A stretch of 64,000 bases of DNA from Molossus alvarezi. Lineage: Eukaryota; Chordata; Mammalia; Chiroptera; Molossidae. The position numbers and the translations under genes are program-made. The stretch's first letter is position 1. Every line of letters begins with the position of its first letter. Positions 34,926 through 45,747 of the stretch are shown here, piece after piece. Below the pieces are notes generated by a model. That model did not search any database and was not told where the DNA came from. It saw nothing but the letters and a program-made list of their open reading frames with translations. The stretch lies in NCBI GenBank assembly GCA_037176705.1, contig CM073887.1, forward strand, positions 86,562,348 through 86,626,347, written 5' to 3'.

Positions 34926-35057
34926 CTCCTCTCCTCCCCTCCCCTCCCCTCCCCTCCCTTCCCCTCCCCTCCCCTCCCCTCCCCTCCCCTCCCCTCCCCT
35001 CCCCTCCCCTCCCCTCCCCTCCCCTCCCCTCCTCTCCTGTCCTCTCCTCTCCTCTTT
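34921..35057. repeat. (CCCCT)n polypyrimidine microsatellite
   Basis: About 135 bases of C/T-only sequence, mainly CCCCT units, edged by CTCTCCT variants. The complementary strand is (AGGGG)n, able to form G-quadruplexes or triplex DNA. The open frames through it are artefacts of low complexity. Confidence 0.95.
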
Positions 35058-35280
35058 GCTTTGTACTATTCCCTCCCTCTTAATACACCAAGAAGAGGAG
35101 ATAGGGAAAGACTGTACCACTTATGCCATCTGTCAGGATGGATCAAGGCTGCGGCCGAGGAAACAGTAGATCTCTCTGTCAAAGAACCTGACATGCCTAC
35201 AAGCCAAAAGGAAAGGGATCCAACTTCTTGTGTCAGAGGAAACATAGAAACATAGGGGCAATCAATGCAGAGCTCATGTT

Positions 35281-35518
35281 AAAAAAGAGCTGGAAGGGGG
35301 TTGGGTGGGCAGGAAGAGATTAACCAAAGAATTTTTATGGGTATATGTATTGTCCATGGGCACAAACAATAGGGTGGTGAAAGCCTGGGGCAGGGTGGGA
35401 ACTGGGAGGAGAGGGGCAAAGGGGGGACAAAGTGATACTCCATAATACTCTATAATAAATAATACTCTATAATAAAGATCAAGATAAATAAAAAGTGGGG
35501 GGAAAAAAGAGCTGGAAG
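35281..35518 (+). mobile_element. 206-bp L1 3' end with perfect 16-bp target duplication
   Basis: The insert 35297-35502 is flanked by AAAAAAGAGCTGGAAG at 35281-35296 and 35503-35518. It contains the bat L1 3'-UTR G-rich segment (GGGAACTGGGAGGAGAGG) and a short tail with a local duplication of AATACTCTATAATAAA. Strong 5' truncation is typical of L1 insertion. Confidence 0.9.
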
Positions 35519-36540
35519 ATCAGATGAATGTCACAGGAAAAACAGGTTGTAAAGTTTGACAATGGCTGTCCCCAGACACTTTCCCAAATTCCTGACCTGA
35601 TCCTTTCTAATTAACTATGAGTTACTAAGAGCTTCTTTCTTAATTTACACTTTAGCATTTGTATTCTAGTTGTCCTGTAACAGGTCTATGAGTGACTTTT
35701 ATTTTGACTTTGCAGCCTGAAGAACTATGAGATCTTGGGCAAATGCGAACTATTTTATTTAAACAGGTAGATATTGATGTATTTTTCTGAAAGCAAGCAA
35801 GGCTCCTGTCCTCATTTTGTACTTGGTATGCAGATGTTCTTGCCAGTTATTATCTTGTCTCAGGAAATACATCACTGATTGATGTACTAGAAACTAATGT
35901 TGACAATAGCCTAGAATGGAGCATGTGAAATTGAATTGCCTCTGTAGTTTTCTTTCCTTATTCTTGTGTTATGTGATTTCTAGGAGATGGTGAGGGTAGA
36001 AACACTACCAATATCTACTTTTCAATGATTAATGAGAATTAAAGTGAGTCAGTTTTAAAGAGTCAAAGTTAAAGTATCTCCAAGGTTTAGGTTGATATGA
36101 TAATGATCAAACATTTTGAGCTTTAATATAAAATAAAATAAATAATATATTTCTATTTCATTCTAACCATATGTATTCTCCACAAAGTATATTTACAAAA
36201 AAAAAAAGTTTGTATTTCAAAAGAAAATAGTATCAGTCCTAGTGCACTCTGATTCGATGTACAAAATTATTATAAACAAACACACAAAAAAACCATTTAG
36301 CTAAGCTAAAACTACTTTTGTGACAATTCCCTTCCACCCATCATGGTTTTTGTTTTTGTGGTGTTTTGTTTTGTGCTACATTTCACTTTATTTTGCATAC
36401 GATGAAAACAACCAGTTGACTAAGAAGTTCCAGAACTATTAGTGTTCATTAATCAAGAAGTAAACAAAGTCAGAAGGCAAACTTTTCAATTTCTCCCAAA
36501 CATATATTGCAAGTGCAACAGAAGCTCCTAACACATGTGA
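35519..36540. other. Unassigned AT-rich intergenic stretch
   Basis: No repeat family, exon or RNA gene was recognised. Confidence 0.35.
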
Positions 36541-36549
36541 CACAGGCTG

Positions 36550-36960
36550 GTTTTGACACATAGAGAACCTAAGCAAGAAGGGTGAGCACTAAATATCCAC
36601 ATGGGTCAGACCAGGAGCCATGCTCCAGGAAGCCAAAGTACACCTAGCCAGCCATTCACGCTGCCCCCATATACATCTGCCCTGTGAAGTTCAGTGTCCC
36701 CTGCAGAATGAAATCCAAGCAGCCCTTTCCTCCATTTCCGGGCTCATCATTTGCACTTATTCCAAGATGGATAATCCATAAACAGAAATCCAGGCAGCTC
36801 AAATACACTTGCCCAGCTGTTTCATGTGGCATCTCCACAAGCCAGGCTCCAGTTCAAATTCTGTGCAGGAAGTTCCCATTGCCATTAAAGGACTCACGCA
36901 GCTGCTGCTGAAGTTCTGGTCACCCAGTTCTGCTGTGCACTCTTCCAGCTCCTGTGCGCC
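36550..36960. repeat. Diverged tandem units next to the CpG-rich block
   Basis: Stretches beginning CCAGGAAGCCAAAGTACACC (36625) and CCAGGCAGCTCAAATACACT (36790) are similar over about 50 bases at a spacing of 165. This suggests an old repetitive promoter-like or LTR-like unit; the family is not recognised. Confidence 0.35.
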
Positions 36961-37081
36961 GGGCAGCCCACAGCCGTCAGTTCGCGGTGCCCTCACAATC
37001 ACCCGTGGGTTTTGTTTTGTTTTGTTTTTTTATCCTCACCTGAGGACATTTTTCCATTTTTTGTACAGATAGAGTGGGAGG

Positions 37082-37143
<62 letters not shown>

Positions 37144-38260
37144 TCGAGGTGAAAGGGACACATCAAGTGGCTGCCACCCGCACGACCAACCAGGGCCGGG
37201 GACAAACTGCAACCGAGGTACGCGCCCTTAGCGGGAACCGAACCCGGGTCTCTCCGGACCGCAGGCCGATGCTCTAACCGCTGAGCAAACCGGCCAGGGC
37301 AGACCCGTGGGGTACTTCTGCAGCTCTGGCCCCTGCCCTCAGCCGCAGCACAGCACAGAGTTCTCCTTCTCCCGGCTCTGGGTTCCTACTCTCCCCCTCT
37401 GTCTCCTCGGTGTGTTTGTTCTGTGAGTGTTCGGTTCCACCCCTTCCACAGCTGCGCGTGGCCCTGGCCTTGGGGCGGGGCCGCAGAGCGGCTGGCAGGA
37501 GTCCCCGGAGGGGAAGCTGGCGGAGCCGCCGGAGAAGCCCCGCTTTCCTGAGGAGGTTCTCATCCTGCTTCAGTGTGGCCCCAGCGCGGGTCCAGTGCTT
37601 TTTAAAACCCTTCTGAGCCCCTCGGTGTAACATGAACGCCGACGGCCAGTCCGGGAGCTACCAGGACTCGGGAAGTCTGTGTGTAAATCCCGGTCGGCTC
37701 CACGCTTCCCGGGAGTCCGGCTGGGCACCGGCGGCTCCACTGGTCCCAATTTTCTGTGGCTTTTTCCTGCCGTTTCAGGGCGCTGGGGGACAGAGAGCCA
37801 AGGGCAGAACTGCGCGTGGGAGCAAGGCGGGTGGGGAGGAGCCTGGGGCCAGTCACCCAGCGCCCAGCCGGCTTCTCTGTTCGCCACCCGAAACCTGACA
37901 CCTGGAACTGCCCCCGAGCGAGCCCAGCTCTCCAACCAGCAACGAAGCACGTCACTAGTGAAGGGACCCGGGTCCCAGAGGAGCGGAACGCTTGCCCCTG
38001 CGCCCCTGAAAGGGTAGGAAACCAGGGCCTGGAGCGCGGGCGAGCAGGAGGAGCCGGCACCGCCGCCGCCGCCGCAGGTCCCGCTCCTGTTCGCCGCCGG
38101 AATCCGGCTCCAGCCCTGGACCAGTCCTGTCCCCGGGTCGCCAGCCCACAGGAGCGACGACAGCACGGACACGCGCCACGTTGGCAGAACTGCCTTCAGC
38201 CCGGGACGCCCCTCCGTGGTTTTGAGTGGCGGTTGGCCACAGAAGGAAGTGTGCCATGTA
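36950..38260. promoter_or_regulatory. CpG-rich island of unknown function (SINE-interrupted)
   Basis: GC-rich sequence with many CpG dinucleotides, unlike the AT-rich, CpG-poor surroundings. A VES SINE at 37010-37302 splits it. It holds a GC box (GGGGCGGGGCC, 37472-37482), a TATA-like TTTTAAAA at 37600-37607 in plus orientation, and a (CCG)n run at 38060-38075. Long open frames on both strands (up to 252 codons, 37570-38328 minus) are expected in such composition, overlap each other and match nothing I know. It could be the promoter of a non-coding RNA, or GC-rich retroviral LTR or leader sequence. No exon pair or polyadenylation signal was tied to it. Confidence 0.5.
37001..37312 (-). mobile_element. 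Young VES SINE with expanded (GA)n
   Basis: A minus-strand copy at 37010-37302 flanked by ACCCGTGGG at 37001-37009 and 37303-37311. The head is nearly identical to the copies at 4437 and 61733. The purine part of the body has expanded to an almost pure GA run at 37081-37139. Confidence 0.93.
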
Positions 38261-38279
38261 GAGGGTAGAAGTGCATCAG

Positions 38280-39480
38280 CTGCCATAGCTCCCAAGGCCG
38301 GTGTAAGGAGGGTACTAGGTGTCACCATGGTAGCACGTGTTGCTGTTGATCTGCTGGCTTATCTTGTTGGGATAGGGCAGCAACCTGTTCAGCTGACCAC
38401 CTTGACCACTAACTTTTGTCAAACTTCCGTTGTCAGTAGACACAGTTTTTCTCTTCTATGGGAGGTCAGGCTCTGCTTGCCTCCTTCCCTGGTAGTTATT
38501 CCTTTACAAGGGACTGTTGATCCAACTAAGGACTTCAACACCACTGTGCCCTCTAGAGCTATAATCAGGTTCAAGTCCCAGAAAACCCCAGGAGATGAGA
38601 TAAAAAGTATAACCTATGAGGAGTCTCAAACCACATCAAAAGTTCCAAGAGTTTGTTATTTCACAGTGATACAAATCTAGGTTACATGTATGGGAGTAGA
38701 TCCCAGGGCATACTGAATCAGAATGGAAGGACTATAAAGTTGCAATGGACTGAATTTGTTAATGGATGCACTGAGCAGAGATTCTGGATTCTGTGTGTTA
38801 CCTTGGGCAGCTCGGATTTGCTCTAGCAGTTTCCTGGGTTGACTCAAAGAAACCTGGGCCCGAAGCTGACCCACGCTGAAAAAAGTTGAGTTGTCAAAAC
38901 TTCTTTGGCATGCCATAGAGGGAGGTATCTAAATGTTTAAGGATATCAGAATTCTGAAGTGGATTTGTTATGTAAATCATATACCCAACTCCTAACTTTT
39001 TCTTCCAGAAGGGTTGGAGAACAGTCTCTCCACGAGGGTGGTGAGAATAAATCATCAGCATCGTTGAAGGGCTCTGTCATAGCTATTGTTGGTAGACAAG
39101 AAATGACAGTGGGAACTGCTGTTCTCAAACTTAAGGCATGATTTCAGTGGAGGAAACAGGATCCCAGGACACTAGGAGCCAAGTGGTGGCAGGAAATTAC
39201 TAGAAATAAATTGGGCATGGTTTCTGTAGCAGGCAGCAGAGGAGCAGTGAGTAGGGTGGTTTGATCCACAGAGATTTGCTGGTGTTGACTGACTGATTCA
39301 GACCAGTCTCTAGTTTGGTAAACAGAAGTCAGAACTGAATCTCTTCAACAAATCCCCAGACTTAGGCCAATGCAACTAAACAGGCCTGTGAAAGAGACTG
39401 GGTTTGCTTGATCCTGCTACATCACTAAGAATGTACACTATTAACATTTATACTGTTAAAATGCAGGATCTGACCCTGCC
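38280..39480 (+). other. Unassigned stretch, possibly decayed retroviral internal sequence
   Basis: About 1.2 kb of balanced composition with short interrupted frames (for example 38216-38680 and 38959-39141). Its texture resembles decayed coding sequence, possibly an ERVL-like internal region, but no catalytic motif or LTR is visible. I could not identify it. Confidence 0.25.
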
Positions 39481-40596
39481 CTAGCATGGCTTGACCTCAC
39501 TAGCCTTACCCTAAACCCTGTTAGACACTAAATGTCTTTATTTAAAATTTTGATATTTTGTTCATTACAGATTTATGCACCAATTTTTACTCTTAAAATA
39601 TTGCATTAAAATATTATTTATCTTGCTTACTAAGTTTTTGGCATTCCATAAAATTTGGTGCCAAGGAATAGTTCTCAGGGACTAGTGTGTCACTCACCCC
39701 ACTGTGCATCCAGCTCCTGCCAGATTTCCTCCAGCTTCTCTGATTATGGGACACACATGTGCAGCTCTGTGAGCAGGACAGCAGCCTCATCTGGAGATCC
39801 CCCATGTGGCTGAGGTTAGAGGTAATGAAAGATAGACATGGGTTAAAGTTTGACCTTGTGATTTCAGTTTGTTACTATGGGTTTCAGGTTCTAGTTTAGT
39901 CTCATTCTCCCATTTCACGTTTCACATTGTGTTTTCCATTCCAACTTCTGACCCTGCTGGCCTACAACTATTCAGGCCCACCACCAGACGTGGTCGCAAC
40001 AGTTTTTCATAGATTTCTTCACCAGGTCCCACAGTTGTGTTGTCTCATCCCTATTCCATATGGCTCATCGCAGTTCTACTTCTCTGCTTCAACCCTAACT
40101 AGTATACCCTCAAAGTGCTTGGTTGCTTCTTCTTTAAGTTTTTTTTCTTGGAAGTTCTTCAGTAGTCTTCTAACACAGACTCTTTTAGCTCCACTCTGGG
40201 AGCTTGCCGTAAATGCACAGAAGTGTTTGAACTTGAGCAGCATACTGCTTGAGTTCTTTGTCAGCAGAATTCCCAGCTCCCATTTACATAAGCAGCTAGT
40301 AGATCCTCTTTGACTGTTTACCAGATGCGGCCAGACACATCTGGCTTTCTCTTTCTCGAGCTGTAAACCCAGACTACCTAGTATTTTACAACTCTGAAAT
40401 ATGACCCCAGTTAACGTATAACCAGGATATGTCCTCCAAACCTACTCAAATAAGTATACATTTTCTGCTCTGCAGTATCCCATCAAGGCATCGAAAGTTG
40501 TTTTTCATGTTTGTTCATAATCACACTTCTCATGCAAGCATTCTTTTTTAAAAATGAAATATCTATTCCACAAAAATACATGATTTTCTAGACTTA
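39481..40596. other. Unassigned intergenic stretch
   Basis: A plus-strand open frame of 128 codons at 39927-40313 has no recognised homology and no conserved features. No repeat was recognised. Confidence 0.35.
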
Positions 40597-41310
40597 CCAT
40601 CTGTATTAATTTTCTAGGGCTGCTATAGCAAAGTGCTGCAAACTGGGTGGCTTAAAACAAGAGAAATCTGTGCCCTGGCTGGTGAGGCTCAGTGGGTAGG
40701 AACGTAGTCCCATTCACCAAAGGGTTGCTGGTTCAATTCCTGGTCAGGACACATGCTGGGATTGTGGGTTTGATCCCCAGTGGGGGTGCATGCAGGAGGC
40801 AGCTAATCAATGTTTCTCTCTTATATAAATATTTCTCTCTCTCTCTCTCCCTTCCTCTTTCTAAAAATCAATAAACATATATATTAAAAATTAAAAGAAA
40901 CAAGAGAAATTTGTCTCACAGTACTGCAGGCTAGCTGTCCAAAATCAAGGTGTTGGTTTAGGCAGGGCCATCCTCCCTCTGAAACGTGTAGGGGAATCCT
41001 TCCTTGCCTCTCCCTAGCTTCTGGTGGACTGCTAGAAATCTTTGGCATTCCTAGGCTTGCTGCTGTTTCACTCCAATCTCTGCCTTTATCGTTACACGGC
41101 ATTCTCTGTGTTTGTGTGTGTAGCTGTCTTCTTATAAGGACACCGGTTATGCAGGATTGGGGACCCACCCTACTCCAGTATGACCTCGTGTTAACTAATT
41201 ACATCAGCCACAACCCTCTTTCCAAATAAGTCCGCATTCTGAGGTACTCGGGAGTAGAACTTCAACCTATTTTGGGGAGAAAGGGACACAGTTCAACCCC
41301 TAACACCATC
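40597..41310 (+). mobile_element. Solo MLT1A-like (MaLR) LTR with perfect 5-bp target duplication
   Basis: The LTR starts TGTATTAATTTTCTAGGGCT at 40602 and ends CCTAACA at 41305 (canonical TG...CA). It is flanked by CCATC at 40597-40601 and 41306-41310. Diagnostic segments include AAACTGGGTGGCTTAAAACA, CTTATAAGGACACCGG and CTCCAGTATGACCTC. There is no internal sequence, so it is a solo LTR left by recombination. A VES SINE sits inside at 40672-40900. Confidence 0.92.
40658..40914 (+). mobile_element. VES SINE nested in the MLT1A-like LTR
   Basis: The SINE 40672-40900 is flanked by CAAGAGAAATCTGT (40658-40671) and CAAGAGAAATTTGT (40901-40914). The tail is AAAATCAATAAACAT, as in the second VES subtype. 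The nesting dates the LTR as older than the SINE. Confidence 0.92.
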
Positions 41311-41429
41311 ATTGCCAGCTCCGACAGTTCTACCTTGACAATGTCCTTAAAATGTGGTTCTAAATGTTAAACAAAATACTCTGAATGACTTCGATCAGAG
41401 CAGATTATAGTGGGATTATTACTTTATTC

Positions 41430-42400
41430 TGCAATTCACTTCATCATTTCACTCATCCAACAAATAATCCACGCCTGACATTCTGCTTATGCTGAGGATA
41501 CACCAGGGTGTGTTCAAGGGGCAAAGTACTATCTTTGTGGAGTCTGCATTCTAATTGGGGGAGGTAAACAATAAGCACATAGATTTATGCTAGAATTTCA
41601 ATGATCCCTATGTGCTACGAGAAAGCGTAGAGCAGGGTAGTAGAAAAGAAGTGGCAGTTATTAGAGAAAGGATTGTCTTTGAGAGAGCGAGTAGCAAGGC
41701 TCTGTAGTGGGAGTGGTGCGTGCGGAGCGAAGGCACAGAGGCCCCGAGGGGCAGAGAACGTTCAGGGGCGGCCGGAAAGGAGGGCAGAAAGGTGGTCACA
41801 ACCTAGGAGACACTGGTGTGGATTTATCTTGATGGTGAATTCAGTTGAAGGGTTTTAAACATCTGAGTCATAATATAACATCTTAAGGGATTATTTTGGC
41901 TGATTTCTTGAGAGTAGTCTGTCGCAGAGCAGTAGAGAAGCGAGACACCTGTTAGTGCGAGTGAGAGATCCGGTAACGGGGACTAACGTGACAGTCATAG
42001 TGATGATAAAGAAGTCAGACGTGGTATGTCTTTTGAAGATATAGGCCTTCAGGATTTGCTGCTGGATTGAAGAGCAAGTGAGGGGGAAAGATGAGTATTA
42101 GATTAACCTCAAACTCTTGGAGGTTTAGAAGAAAAAGAGAACTCCATAACATATATTGAGAAGAAATAGTCTGTGAAGCAAAAGGAAAACCAAGAGTGAG
42201 GTCCTAAGCCAAATAAAGAAAGTGTATTCAGGAGGGTGTGGCCAACTTCGCAGACGATACTGATAAATCAGGTAGCTTAAGGACAGAGAACTGACCACTG
42301 GAGGTCATTGGTGATGTGGCATGAATAGTCTCAGTGGAACGTCAAAAGAAAGTGGGAGCTGAGGTAAAACTGTGATTGGAGACAACTCTGTTCACGATCA
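41430..42400 (-). repeat. L2 LINE fragment, long
   Basis: Antisense L2 order on the plus strand: CAGGGTGTGTTCAAGGGGC, GGAGTCTGCATTCTAATTG, a GGCACAGAGGCCCCGAGG segment, GGGATTATTTTGGCTG, GATTTGCTGCTGGATTG, then GATACTGATAAATCAGGTAG and ACTGACCACTGGAGGTCATT. It is nearly 1 kb long and non-coding. Confidence 0.65.
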
Positions 42401-43212
42401 CTATTTCAAACCAAATTATTATTGAAACCCGAACTCACCAGTTTCATTTCCATAAGATAACTCCTTTAAAATTGTCTCACCAGCTGTTTCTAAAGCTTTC
42501 CAGATGGCTAGTGGCATGTTCCCAAGAGCAGTTTCCTAAATGGGTTGTCCACTCAGCCTCTTTATCTGTTCTCTGCTGACTAGTTATAAACATCAGTTTT
42601 CATAAAAACCAGTTAAAATACAATATTTTCCAGAAATAATTTTGTGAGTTTTCTTAAAAATCAGAAAATTACATTCAGTTCAGTTTCTTTCTTTCTTTTC
42701 TTTTTCTTTTTGGCAAGAATACTACATAGGTGTTATATGCTTTCTTTAGGAGGTATATGCTATTTGGGTATTTCTTTCTTCCTAATCATAACAGAAAAAT
42801 GTTGGATTTAAGTTGTTACTACATTTTATTTCCATGGTTTAACTGTATCCAATAGTTTTATTTTAATGCCCCATTTTTTATGCATGCCTACTAAATTTTA
42901 TTTTCTTACTTCTGGTTTGTCACTAGTCAGTTGAAACTTTGTGTACATCAGTGAGCCTCGTTTCTCTATTTCGTTCTAAAGTCTCAGGAGAAATTTTTAC
43001 AAATGCTTTGATAAATCACTATAGAGTGTTTTTTAAAATGTTCTCCTGATTTAAAAAAATTATGGGCCTTACATACAAATGAGTTCTTTCATAATCAGTA
43101 AGAATTCATGCATTTTTAAATAATTCATTTTGCTTTATCAACTTCAATATATCTGTCTCTTTAGTAAATTATTCAGGCCAGTGACTCAGTTTATTCCATT
43201 ATGCTTCCTTTT
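42401..43212. other. Unassigned AT-rich intergenic stretch
   Basis: No exon or named repeat was recognised. Confidence 0.35.
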
Positions 43213-43422
43213 AAAAAATACTCAGTGGCCTGGCTGGTGTGGCTCAGTGGATTGAGCATCATCCCATGGACTGAGAGGTCCCAGTTCAATTCCTGGTCAG
43301 GGCATATGTCCAGGTTTTGGCCTCGATTCCCAGTAGGGGCGTACAGGAAGCAGCCGGTTGATGTTTCTCTCTCACATCGATGTTTCTCTCTCTCTAAAAA
43401 ATAAAATAAAAAATACTCAATG
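43213..43422 (+). mobile_element. VES SINE, second subtype, shortened
   Basis: The head GCCTGGCTGGTGTGGCTCA starts at 43228. The element ends in a short tail before AAAATACTCAATG, the second copy of the AAAATACTCAGTG flank ending at 43227. The CTCT body is short. Confidence 0.9.
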
Positions 43423-43999
43423 ATTTTATTTATTTTTGCACTGATTCTTACATCAGTGACCTCTTATTGGTAACCTGAATTACTTCAGAACAATCAAAAT
43501 GGCTTTTCATCAGAATTTTTACTTTACATATTTTATGTATATATTATAAATTTTGCTTTCACCTTAGTAATTATTTAGACTTCCTCCCCCACTTTTTGGA
43601 CAGGACGGAATCCTGGAGTTTAAACAATTAGGAAACTTTGTTCTTCCACTGTCATTGACAGTTGTCATCATTTTTCATGCTGGTGATCTACTACTTCACA
43701 GATATTTCCTCTACTTCAGTTATCATATTCATTTGATTAGAGTCTATTTCAAAACTGTTTACTGAACTTTCTAGCCACACTGTTGTTTTCTTATTTTAGC
43801 TCTTATGATCTCTTACTATTTCAAAGTCCTTCCAATAGAATATTTGTATCTATTCTCTCTGACCTTTATTGTCTCTTCACACAGAGTTATACTTAAAAAA
43901 GTAAAAGTTTGAGTCTGTCTTTATCCCCCCAAATTCTACTATTAACAAAGTAAATTTGATTGTTCCTCCACCTTTTGCCCCATACTTCAGATTTCAAAT
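43423..43999. other. Unassigned AT-rich intergenic stretch
   Basis: No exon or named repeat was recognised. Confidence 0.35.
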
Positions 44000-45110
44000 G
44001 CCTTCTTATACCTTTTCTTGGATTTCATATGTATAAATATGGGTCAGGAATCTGGTGCACCATCGTTTTGAAGAGCCATAGGGACGATGGCTAATCAAAC
44101 ACTTGATCTTAGGCCCAGGAAGCAGGAGAGGGGCCGCTGGAGCCTCTGTAGGGAAGGAGTCTCTCGGGGCACTAACAGGAACGCCCATGCATCCAGAGAT
44201 TCTGGCACCTTTTGCTGGAGTGGGCCCGTTTAAAGTGGGCTGATTCCAGAATAGCAGCATTAGTAATATTTAGTAAAACTTGTAATGAGGAATATACTGT
44301 CTCCAGAAACAAAAAGGACTAAACGCGAACTTTATGTGGTCAATGAGTGTGGGACATGAACCTCCTTGGAGGAGGGTGTCATCAAGGTAGTGTCGGTACC
44401 CGTGCTCCTGGAGAAAGACATAAACAGTTCAGATCTTGGCTGTAAGGATTGTGTAAGGAGCTCCTGAGGTAGTCCATGGTAGCCCAGCGAATGTGTATGT
44501 GTCCCTTTAGAGACACAAGCTGCTGAAATAGGCACTTCAGAACAGAGCATATTAGCAAATCTATAATAGCAATATGTTTACCAGTTGTTGATTAAATGGG
44601 GTTACTGATTTTAATAATACTGGGTATTGGATTGGGGACCTTAATGAATGAAACCACAGCATTAAGGTTGTACTAATCCACCATGAGCCACCCCCCACTT
44701 TTTTTTTCAGATTTAAGAACAGATAAAATCAGTTAAATATAAAAGGAATGAGATTAATTATCTATTCATTACTTAGTTTCTATATAAGAGGTGCAGACTG
44801 GGAGAATAAGGTTCAAAAGACTCACTCTCCTTTTGCTCTAAAGTGGGCCCCCCCTGGGCTAGTCTCTGGTCTCTGGAGGGTAGCCTATGCCACTGCTTGT
44901 TTTGAATATTCCCACAGAGAGTCCTGGCGCACCAGTGGGCAATAAGGCTAACGTGACTTCCTGTTCAGGCCCAAGCTGCTCTGGGATGCCTCAGACCATT
45001 CCGTAAACCAACAGCAAACCCTCAAGAAGCTCTTCAAGAGTCAGGGGCCGTAGCCTTGCCATCCTGTTCCAGCACCAATTGTTTTATGACTTAAAGGTTC
45101 TTTTGGTGGT
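44000..45110 (-). pseudogene. Broken endogenous retrovirus, internal part (leader and pol fragment)
   Basis: On the minus strand a primer-binding-site-like stretch (starting ATTGGTGCTGGAACAGG, near 45075-45090) follows the candidate LTR. A leader-like segment comes next. After a gap, a stretch at about 44330-44700 resembles the reverse transcriptase active-site region. It includes an encoded Tyr-Leu-Asp-Asp (44378-44389), the retroviral YxDD motif, and a Gly-Gly shortly after it. Frames are broken repeatedly, so nothing functional remains. The class is probably I (gamma-like) from the primer-site pattern, but this is uncertain. Confidence 0.45.
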
Positions 45111-45418
45111 GAGACACAAGACAAACACTCCAATAGATGAAAGGCAGAACTCTTTGTCACTCACAGCCTGAATGGAGAGGAGGCTGGCAGGCAGGGCCTG
45201 TGGGAGTGCATGCTGGGGCAGGTACAGCAAGCTACAGCAGCAGAGGCAGCTCCCCTCTTTCCGCTGGGGTTAGCTTGGTTTTACAACTCCCAGGGAATTG
45301 GCTAATTTGAATAATTTCGGGGTTTCTAGGGTATTGGGGCTCTGTCTAGTTGTCTTCAGTATCTGGCCCTGAGTAATTAGGGTGGGTGTTTAGTGGCCCA
45401 GAGTGTGAGCTCCAATAA
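45111..45418 (-). mobile_element. Candidate 5' LTR of the broken provirus
   Basis: Minus-strand sequence directly upstream of the primer-site-like stretch. It ends with a TGTTTGTCTTGTGTCTCACC-type U5 edge. The outer boundary is lost near the VES SINE that follows. Confidence 0.35.
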
Positions 45419-45678
45419 GAGAAGTGGTTGGGCCCTAGTCGGTTTGGCTCAGCGGTTAGAGCGTCAGCCCGTGGTACAGAGAGACCCGGGTTCGGTTCCC
45501 GCTAAGGGCACGTACCTCGGTTGAAGTTTGTCCCTGGCCCTGGCCTGGTTGTGCAGGTGGCAACCACTCAATGTGTCCCTTTCATGTCGATGTTTCTCTC
45601 TCTCTCCCTCCCATTCTATCTGAACAAAAAATGGGGGGAAAAAAAAAAGAGAGAGAGAGAGACGTGAGAAGTGGTTGG
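45419..45678 (+). mobile_element. VES SINE with 13-bp target duplication
   Basis: The SINE 45432-45665 is flanked by GAGAAGTGGTTGG at 45419-45431 and 45666-45678. The head keeps AGACCCGGGTTCGGTTCCCG. The tail has become G- and GA-rich. Confidence 0.94.
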
Positions 45679-45747
45679 AGTGTAGACTTAATCAGCTGCT
45701 CAAGAAGGGGAACTGACCACCACTAGCCAGGGCCTCAAGACTGGGTG

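Noticed and set aside
34883..35120. Open frames through the CCCCT tract
   Set aside because: Translations are simple Ser/Pro/Leu or Gly/Arg/Glu repeats made by the microsatellite.
37570..38328. 252-codon minus-strand open frame (and 170- and 154-codon plus-strand frames) in the GC-rich island
   Set aside because: Open frames overlap on both strands in CpG-rich DNA, where stop codons are rare. The translations are Pro/Gly/Ser/Arg-rich with no recognised domain and no splice or start context that favours one of them.
39927..40313. 128-codon plus-strand frame
   Set aside because: No recognised domain, low-complexity hydrophobic/Ser composition and no transcript signals; chance is the simplest reading.
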